Assembly: GCA_947627125.1 (NCBI GenBank)
Contig: CANQUY010000039.1
Coordinates: forward strand, 1-13,557
From: an uncultured Clostridia bacterium
Lineage (GTDB): Bacteria > Bacillota > Clostridia > Christensenellales > Borkfalkiaceae
Reading direction: 5' to 3'
Length of the DNA stretch: 13,557 nucleotides
Every line of letters begins with the position of its first letter. Position 1 is the stretch's first letter. The position numbers and the translations under genes were made by a program. Positions 7,409-13,557 of the stretch are shown piece after piece. The notes under the pieces were generated by a model. It made no database searches. It saw only the letters and a program-made list of their open reading frames with translations, and was not told the DNA's origin.

Positions 7409-8416
7409 TCAATCATCATCGTCATCATCACGATCGTCGCGGTCATCACGATCGTCACGATCGTCATGATCATCGTCATCGTCATCGTCGTCATCGTCAC
7501 GGTCGCCGCGGTCGGGCGTTTCAAAACGATCCTCGTAGACGTCCTCGAGCTCGTCGATGAACTCCTTGAACAGCTTGTCGAATACCCGTTCGGGCCGCGC
7601 CTGCCAATCCCTTCTGAGCTCTTCAAACTCCTCCATGAGCTCCGCCTTTCTCTCGTCGCCGTCCTCAAAGGTGAGGTCCTCGCCGAGCTTGAGGTACTTC
7701 ATGTTGAAGCTCTGCACGGCGGCGGCGTCGCTGAGGTCGAGGGCGTTGAGCTCCTCCTCGTAGCTGCCGAGAAGAACTTCGATCTCCTGTCTGAATTGTT
7801 CCTGTTGGCCGTCGAATTCGCTCGCGAGCCAATCCTCGAAGTCCCCCATCTCGCTCTCGTTATAGGCGGAAACGAGCTGTAAAAACGCCGCCTCGTCCAT
7901 ATCGGTCACCGAATATTGGGCATATTTTTGGGTCAGGGAGGAGCGGACCTTTGCAAGCGTTCCGCCGTCCTGCCCCTCGGCATGGAGCCGAATGCCGTCC
8001 GCGCCGATGAGGTGTTTGCTGTCCGCAAGTTCCGCAAAGTGCAGAACTGCCTGTTCGGCGGTGTTCCCCGTAAAGTTCTCGTCCTTTAAGAGCACGGCGG
8101 CGTCCTGATTGAGGGAGCGGGTTTGGGAAACCTTGCCGTCCTCCAGCGTGAATTCCACGGAGGGGTTGATGCTGACGACGAGTTTAAAGGAACTGCCCGC
8201 GCCGCCGTTCCAAAGGGTGAACGCGAGCGTCACGGCAAGGGCGAGGAGCACGAGGAGCGCGAGCGCCGCATAGAGAAGCCCCCTCTTTTTGGACTTCACG
8301 AGCACGTCGCCCGCGGCGTCCTCGGCTTCATGTGCCGCGTAGACCCTTTCCCGCACGTCGGGGATATTCTGCTCCGCTTCCTCACGGAGCGTTTTGATGA
8401 TATCTTCCTCTCTCAA
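7409..8416 (-). CDS. RsgI-like membrane-anchored anti-sigma factor with Asp-rich tail (335 aa)
   Basis: The chosen start is TTG at 8416-8414, with GAGG six to seven bases upstream, giving MREEDIIKTL. No ATG is nearer than 8476, deep inside the sigma gene. Residues 1-45 are a charged cytoplasmic segment that would hold the sigma factor. Residues 46-69 form one membrane helix (GLLYAALALLVLLALAVTL) after the positive KSKKR, so the C-terminal part is outside. Residues about 78-150 (VVSINPSVEFTLEDGKVSQ, SLNQDAAVLL) match the middle domain of RsgI-type anti-sigma factors. A Glu-rich, probably helical region follows to about 300, then 31 residues (305-335) made only of Asp, Arg and one His. It is cotranscribed with and coupled to the upstream sigma gene, whose stop overlaps its ribosome binding site. 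The role as antagonist of that sigma is inferred from domain and context. The signal sensed is unknown. Confidence 0.85.
   Translation of the reverse strand: MREEDIIKTLREEAEQNIPDVRERVYAAHEAEDAAGDVLVKSKKRGLLYAALALLVLLALAVTLAFTLWNGGAGSSFKLVVSINPSVEFTLEDGKVSQTRSLNQDAAVLLKDENFTGNTAEQAVLHFAELADSKHLIGADGIRLHAEGQDGGTLAKVRSSLTQKYAQYSVTDMDEAAFLQLVSAYNESEMGDFEDWLASEFDGQQEQFRQEIEVLLGSYEEELNALDLSDAAAVQSFNMKYLKLGEDLTFEDGDERKAELMEEFEELRRDWQARPERVFDKLFKEFIDELEDVYEDRFETPDRGDRDDDDDDDDDDHDDRDDRDDRDDRDDDDDD
7412..7504 (-). repeat. Low-complexity GAC/GAT tract encoding the Asp-rich tail
   Basis: The codons encode ten consecutive Asp, one His, four DDR triplets and a final run of six Asp that ends the protein. 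The DNA mixes GAC and GAT, which argues that the protein composition, not just DNA slippage, is being kept. The similar tract at 9665-9748 lies in the neighbouring lipoprotein gene. Confidence 0.9.
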
Positions 8417-8424
8417 GATACACC

Positions 8425-8931
8425 TCAACTGTGGATAGCGTGTTGGAGTTTTTTGATCGCTTGGTTGTATCTCCATGTGACGGTCGGTAGCGGAATTTGC
8501 AACATATGTGCGATTTCACGCCGTTTATAACCCTCCGCCACGAGCATGACGACTGCGAATTCACCGTCCTTTAGAACCTGTCTTGCAATGTCGATAAGGT
8601 GGGAGCTCTCGTCGATCCCATAGGTGGGAAAGAGGTATTCGTTCTCCCCCGTATCGACGGAGTGTTCCCTTTGGCGGCGCCGCCTGAGATCGAGCGCTTC
8701 GTTCTTGGCGATCCGCCCGATCCATGCCGCCGCGTTGGTGCCCTGTTTGTACTTTCCCGCAAAGCGGAGAACCTTGAGGTAGCAGGACTGCATCACGTCC
8801 TCGGCGAGGGAGCGGTCTTTGAGGATGGAAAGGGCGATGTAGTACACCGTCCCTTTTGTTTCCTCGTAGAGTCTGTCGAATTCCGACAGATCCCCCGCCG
8901 CGATGCGCTGTAATTGTTCGTCGAGTGACAC
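8425..8931 (-). CDS. ECF-type RNA polymerase sigma factor (168 aa)
   Basis: It starts at GTG (8931-8929) with GGAGG seven bases upstream. At 168 residues it has the usual two-domain size of extracytoplasmic-function sigma factors. Residues about 18-85 form region 2 (FDRLYEETKGTVYYIALSIL, DRSLAEDVMQSCYLKVLR, AWIGRIAKNEALDLRRRR), which binds core polymerase and the -10 element. Residues about 120-165 form the region 4 helix-turn-helix (GYKRREIAHMLQIPLPTVTWRYNQAIKKL) for the -35 element. The linker (HSVDTGENEYLFPTYGIDES) is short, with no region 3 or C-terminal extension. It heads an operon with the RsgI-like anti-sigma factor, with only 8 bases between its stop and the next start. Its only visible promoter is sigma-A type, so autoregulation is not evident. 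The regulon is unknown. Confidence 0.93.
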   Translation of the reverse strand: MSLDEQLQRIAAGDLSEFDRLYEETKGTVYYIALSILKDRSLAEDVMQSCYLKVLRFAGKYKQGTNAAAWIGRIAKNEALDLRRRRQREHSVDTGENEYLFPTYGIDESSHLIDIARQVLKDGEFAVVMLVAEGYKRREIAHMLQIPLPTVTWRYNQAIKKLQHAIHS

Positions 8932-8964
8932 AGTACTGCCTCCGCTTCATTCGTTTCAGAGGAT

Positions 8965-8998
8965 CCCCACCCCCCTACCCCCCTCCCCAAGGAGGGGG
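8965..8998 (-). promoter_or_regulatory. GC hairpin/G-quadruplex motif in the sigma gene leader
   Basis: On the transcribed sense, CCCCCTCC-TTGG-GGAGGGGG forms an 8-bp hairpin (8998-8979). Overlapping it, G-runs of 4, 6, 6 and 4 separated by A, TA and T (8988-8965) fit a tight intramolecular quadruplex. The two folds share bases and exclude each other. The element lies about 22 bases upstream of the GGAGG ribosome binding site, inside the predicted 150-base leader. A near-identical copy precedes the lipoprotein gene. It may simply be a dispersed repeat; a regulatory role is inference. Confidence 0.6.
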
Positions 8999-9004
8999 CG
9001 AAAG

Positions 9005-9025
9005 GCTTCCCCCTGTGGGGGAAGC
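9005..9025. repeat. Perfect 9-bp inverted repeat
   Basis: GCTTCCCCC (9005-9013) and GGGGGAAGC (9017-9025) are separated by TGT. No T-run follows on either strand, so it is not an intrinsic terminator. It sits beside the GC hairpin element in the sigma leader and appears to be part of the same dispersed intergenic repeat cassette. Confidence 0.75.
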
Positions 9026-9089
9026 TCCCGCGCAACGGGTGATGAGGGGCATGAGGGAGGATCTTCAAAAGCATCCCTTCAAACGCAGT

Positions 9090-9118
9090 ATTGTATCACT
9101 TTGCCGCTCTGATGTCAA
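9090..9118 (-). promoter_or_regulatory. Sigma-A promoter of the sigma/anti-sigma operon
   Basis: The minus strand reads TTGACA (9118-9113), exactly 17 bases, then TACAAT (9095-9090). The -35 hexamer begins 4 bases after the lipoprotein stop codon. Predicted transcription starts near 9083, leaving a leader of about 150 bases that carries the GC-rich hairpins. I see no intrinsic terminator between the lipoprotein gene and this promoter, so read-through from upstream is possible. Confidence 0.85.
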
Positions 9119-9121
9119 GTG

Positions 9122-10378
9122 TTAATCGTCGTAACGGTTGAAATGTCTGTCGTCAGATGCCTTTTGCGTGTACTTGTAATCGAAATTGCCGTCCGCGTCG
9201 CGGATGATGACGAACTTGCCCCTTTCGCCGCCGATATTGTAGGTAACTTCGAGCCAAGTTTCGCCGCCCCGTTCCATCTTCTCGATCTCGTAGTAGCTCC
9301 TGACGCCGCCCTTGGTGTACTCGAACTCATATTCCGTTTCGGCGTTCTCCGTTTCAAAGTCCACGGAGGTGGATTCCACCAGCCTGTTGTTCTGATAGAC
9401 GCTGTAGACGTATTCCGTTTCAGATTCGGTATCCCTGCCCTCGCTCTCCGTGCTCGTTTCGTGCTTCATCATGACGTAGTTGGAAGTGTCCGCCTTGTCG
9501 GCATAGGCACGGATGAAGAGCTCGCTCTTTTCCTCGGTTTCTCTGCCCTCCGTTTCCGTTTCGGTGCGGCGGGAACCCGTCATGTAGTAGTACACGGGAT
9601 TGCCGTTTGCGTCCGTGCCCATCTCGAGCACGCCCTCGAGCGCATAGGCCTCAACCGTCTTGAACTCGTCCTCGTCGTCATCATCGTCGTGATCGTCGTG
9701 ATCGTCGTCGTCCCAATCGTCGTCATCGTCGTAGTCGCGGTCGAGATCGCGTTCGCTGAAGCCGGAGAGTTTGGTTTCGGTGTAGTACATGGTATGGACA
9801 TTTTCTTCGCCGAGCTCGTTCTTGCCCGTGATGATGAGCTTCATCTCATAGGCCGCAAGGAGCGGATCGGCGGAATCGTTCGCCGTTGCCGTCACCTTCG
9901 TTGCCCCCTTCTCGAGGAAGCCCTCGAGCATGGAGAAGTACTTGTTGAAGGTTTCGGCCTCGCCCTGCGCCTTGTCGGTGGAGGCGTTGCCCTCTGCGGG
10001 GAGCTGATAGTCGGGCTCCGCAGGCGTTTCGGGCGTCGTAGGGGTTTCAGGTTCCGTGGAAGTGTCGGGTTCCGTGGGTGTATCGGGAGTTGTGGGAACT
10101 TCGGGTTCCGTGGGAGTTTCGGGCGTTGTGGGAGTTTCGGGCTCCGCGGGAGTTTCATCGGAGAGGACGGCTGCGAGGGACTTTGCCTCGGCCTTGGTTT
10201 CCATGAGGAGCTTTGCCGTGGTCACCGCGCCGACGCCGTACATGGATTCGGCCGTCTGCATGATCTCATTGTTGTTGCCGCTGTTGTTGCCGCCGAGGTT
10301 GAAGTCGCAGCCCGCCGCGACCGCTCCGACCGAAAGCGCCAAGGTCCCTGCAAGAATGGTAGTGATGATTTTTTTCAT
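9122..10378 (-). CDS. Secreted lipoprotein with Thr/Glu/Pro spacer and Asp/His-rich acidic tract (418 aa)
   Basis: The start is the ATG at 10378 (MKKIITTILAG), with AAAGGAG nine bases upstream; the in-frame ATG at 10420 has no comparable site. The signal peptide ends in lipobox VAAGC with Cys24, followed by an Asn/Gly-rich linker. Residues 76-122 repeat ETP-TEP-TTP motifs, an extended wall-spanning-type spacer. Residues about 130-210 hold a helix and the first part of a beta-rich domain (AYEMKLIITGKNELGEENVH, MYYTETKLSG). Residues 211-238 are a DRDYDDDDDWDDDDHDDHDD-type acidic insert. The rest to 418 is strongly beta-like, in short strands with many Glu/Thr turns (YVYSVYQNNRLVESTSVDF, SYYEIEKM). 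I do not recognise a named family. No catalytic motif is visible. It lies alone between the rpoC terminator and the sigma operon. A cation-binding or envelope-sensing role is a guess from the acidic tract. Confidence 0.88.
   Translation of the reverse strand: MKKIITTILAGTLALSVGAVAAGCDFNLGGNNSGNNNEIMQTAESMYGVGAVTTAKLLMETKAEAKSLAAVLSDETPAEPETPTTPETPTEPEVPTTPDTPTEPDTSTEPETPTTPETPAEPDYQLPAEGNASTDKAQGEAETFNKYFSMLEGFLEKGATKVTATANDSADPLLAAYEMKLIITGKNELGEENVHTMYYTETKLSGFSERDLDRDYDDDDDWDDDDHDDHDDDDDEDEFKTVEAYALEGVLEMGTDANGNPVYYYMTGSRRTETETEGRETEEKSELFIRAYADKADTSNYVMMKHETSTESEGRDTESETEYVYSVYQNNRLVESTSVDFETENAETEYEFEYTKGGVRSYYEIEKMERGGETWLEVTYNIGGERGKFVIIRDADGNFDYKYTQKASDDRHFNRYDD
9665..9748 (-). repeat. 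Asp/His-rich low-complexity tract in the lipoprotein
   Basis: Residues 211-238 contain about twenty Asp, two His, one Trp and one Tyr, and interrupt an otherwise beta-rich domain. On the DNA it is a run of GAC/GAT codons (tcgtcgtcatcg-like on the plus strand) resembling 7412-7504 in the anti-sigma gene. Confidence 0.9.
10013..10153 (-). repeat. Thr/Glu/Pro repeat region of the lipoprotein
   Basis: Residues 76-122 are built from ETPTTP, ETPTEP and DTPTEP hexapeptides, with 18-bp periodicity visible in the DNA (GGAGTTTCGGGCGTTGTG-type units on the plus strand). Such tracts usually form an extended spacer that lifts a domain away from the membrane through the cell wall. The DNA repetition makes copy-number variation between strains likely. 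Confidence 0.88.
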
Positions 10379-10440
10379 TTTGAATTTCTCCTTTTTGGTC
10401 TTTTCACCTATACAACGCACAGCTTGGCAAAATTGTTGGA

Positions 10441-10505
10441 AAAAAATAAAAAATTTTTTTGGGGGGGATTTCCCCGCCCCCCTACCCCCCTCCCCAAGGA
10501 GGGGG
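10441..10505 (-). promoter_or_regulatory. Homopolymer-rich segment and GC hairpin/G-quadruplex motif upstream of the lipoprotein gene
   Basis: On the minus strand, the hairpin CCCCCTCC-TTGG-GGAGGGGG (10505-10486) overlaps G-runs of 4, 6, 6 and 4 (10495-10472), separated by A, TA and C. It matches 8965-8998 except for one spacer base. Next to it are seven C (10467-10461) and then A7 T6 A T7 (10460-10440) on the same strand. The A/T block is about 60-80 bases upstream of the ATG and could be an UP-like element. I could not place a convincing -35/-10 pair for this gene. Confidence 0.5.
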
Positions 10506-10535
10506 CATGACTGCGTTCGGGCGAGAACGGGAGCC

Positions 10536-10573
10536 CGCTCATTCTGAGGGAGCGCCAGCGACCGAAGAATCCC
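10536..10573. repeat. Diverged intergenic palindromic repeat (CATTCTGAG...CGAAGAATC type)
   Basis: GCTCATTCTGAGGGAGCGCC then AGCGACCGAAGAATCCC forms a long imperfect inverted repeat: ATTCTGAG with the GAAGAAT end, and inner GCGCCAGCG. It is related in design to the GTCATTCTGAGAACG blocks at about 6873 and 7131 and to the REP-like repeats. Confidence 0.6.
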
Positions 10574-10590
10574 ATTGAACCAACGGACTC

Positions 10591-10704
10591 CCGTGCGTTT
10601 TACGGGATCCTTCCCCTTCGCTACGCTCAGGGTCAGGATGAGCAGTTGCTTCCGTGCGTTTTACGGGATCCTTCCCCTTCGCTACGCTCAGGGTCAGGAT
10701 GAGC
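10591..10704. repeat. REP-like repeats, copies 4 and 5, in a 61-bp tandem
   Basis: A 53-bp unit starting CCGTGCGTTTTACGGGATCC occurs at 10591-10643 and again, identical, at 10652-10704. The period is 61 bp, with unrelated 8-bp spacers. Both copies share two small internal duplications absent from copies 1-3: CCTTCCCCTTCGC in place of CCTTCGC, and CTCAGGGTCAGGATG in place of CTCAGGATG. The tandem therefore arose from one already-altered copy. Confidence 0.9.
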
Positions 10705-10715
10705 GCGGGCAGGAT

Positions 10716-10745
10716 AAAAAGATCCCTCTCCGGAGAGAGGGATCT
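10716..10745 (-). terminator. Intrinsic terminator downstream of rpoC
   Basis: On the minus strand AGATCCCTCTC pairs with GAGAGGGATCT (11 bp, perfect) across a TCCG loop, with five T at 10720-10716. It lies 16 bases beyond the rpoC stop codon (10764-10762). The stem is strong enough to end the RNA polymerase operon here. Confidence 0.95.
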
Positions 10746-10761
10746 GATACACTCTATACAA

Positions 10762-13557
<2,796 letters not shown>

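Noticed and set aside
7264..7560. His/Arg-rich plus-strand ORF as a metal-binding protein
   Set aside because: It is the complement of the Asp-rich tail of the anti-sigma gene joined to intergenic repeats. There is no start signal.
9005..9025. Perfect hairpin as terminator for the lipoprotein gene
   Set aside because: There is no T-run on either side, and it lies downstream of the next operon's promoter. It fits a dispersed repeat better.
9119..10510. 463-codon plus-strand open frame opposite the lipoprotein gene
   Set aside because: Its Val/Ile- and Gly/Phe-rich low complexity is the complement of the Asp and Thr/Glu/Pro tracts. The opposite strand has a signal peptide, lipobox and ribosome binding site.

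Overview
The window looks like a chromosomal segment of a Gram-positive-type bacterium, probably a gut-dwelling member of the Clostridia (Bacillota). The evidence is a beta-prime RNA polymerase subunit that lacks the large trigger-loop insertion of proteobacterial enzymes, two Gram-positive-style lipoprotein precursors, an RsgI-like anti-sigma factor paired with a small sigma factor, strong GGAGG-type ribosome binding sites and textbook sigma-A promoters. Assignment below class level (for example the Christensenellales) would be a guess. All complete genes lie on the minus strand, so the layout is described from the right end leftwards.

Right end (13557 to 10762): the C-terminal 931 residues of RpoC, running off the window and closed by a strong intrinsic terminator (10716-10745). 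Next is a 340-bp spacer filled with repeats: a 53-bp unit present twice in tandem, and a GC hairpin/G-run element. Then comes a 418-residue lipoprotein (10378 to 9122) with a Thr/Glu/Pro spacer and a very acidic Asp/His tract. Four bases after its stop begins a consensus sigma-A promoter for a two-gene operon: an ECF-type sigma factor (8931 to 8425) and, translationally coupled from a TTG start, its membrane-anchored RsgI-like anti-sigma factor (8416 to 7409). The anti-sigma factor ends in 31 residues that are nearly all Asp, with His and Arg. A terminator closes the operon.

Middle (7377 to 6717): about 660 bp without a gene, built from mosaic intergenic repeats, including a 196-249 bp direct repeat. 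Left half (6605 to 316): one giant secreted lipoprotein gene of about 2,041 codons with its own consensus promoter. It is made of InlB-type and other beta-sandwich repeats, including a 1.05-kb internal duplication. Its frame ends prematurely right after a run of nine A, but a protein-like continuation in the -1 frame carries on for 56 residues to a stop directly before a hairpin terminator. This is either a real frameshift (programmed slippage on A AAA AAG or transcriptional slippage) or a one-base homopolymer error. At the extreme left is the likely tail of a plus-strand gene, convergent with the giant gene.

How the genes may work together (inference): the sigma/anti-sigma pair is a transmembrane signalling module whose external sensor carries an Asp-rich tail. 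The lipoprotein encoded immediately upstream carries a compositionally matching Asp/His tract, which suggests a shared envelope environment or ligand such as divalent or other cations. The giant lipoprotein looks like a surface adhesin or binding scaffold. No phage, transposase, CRISPR array, tRNA or rRNA was seen.
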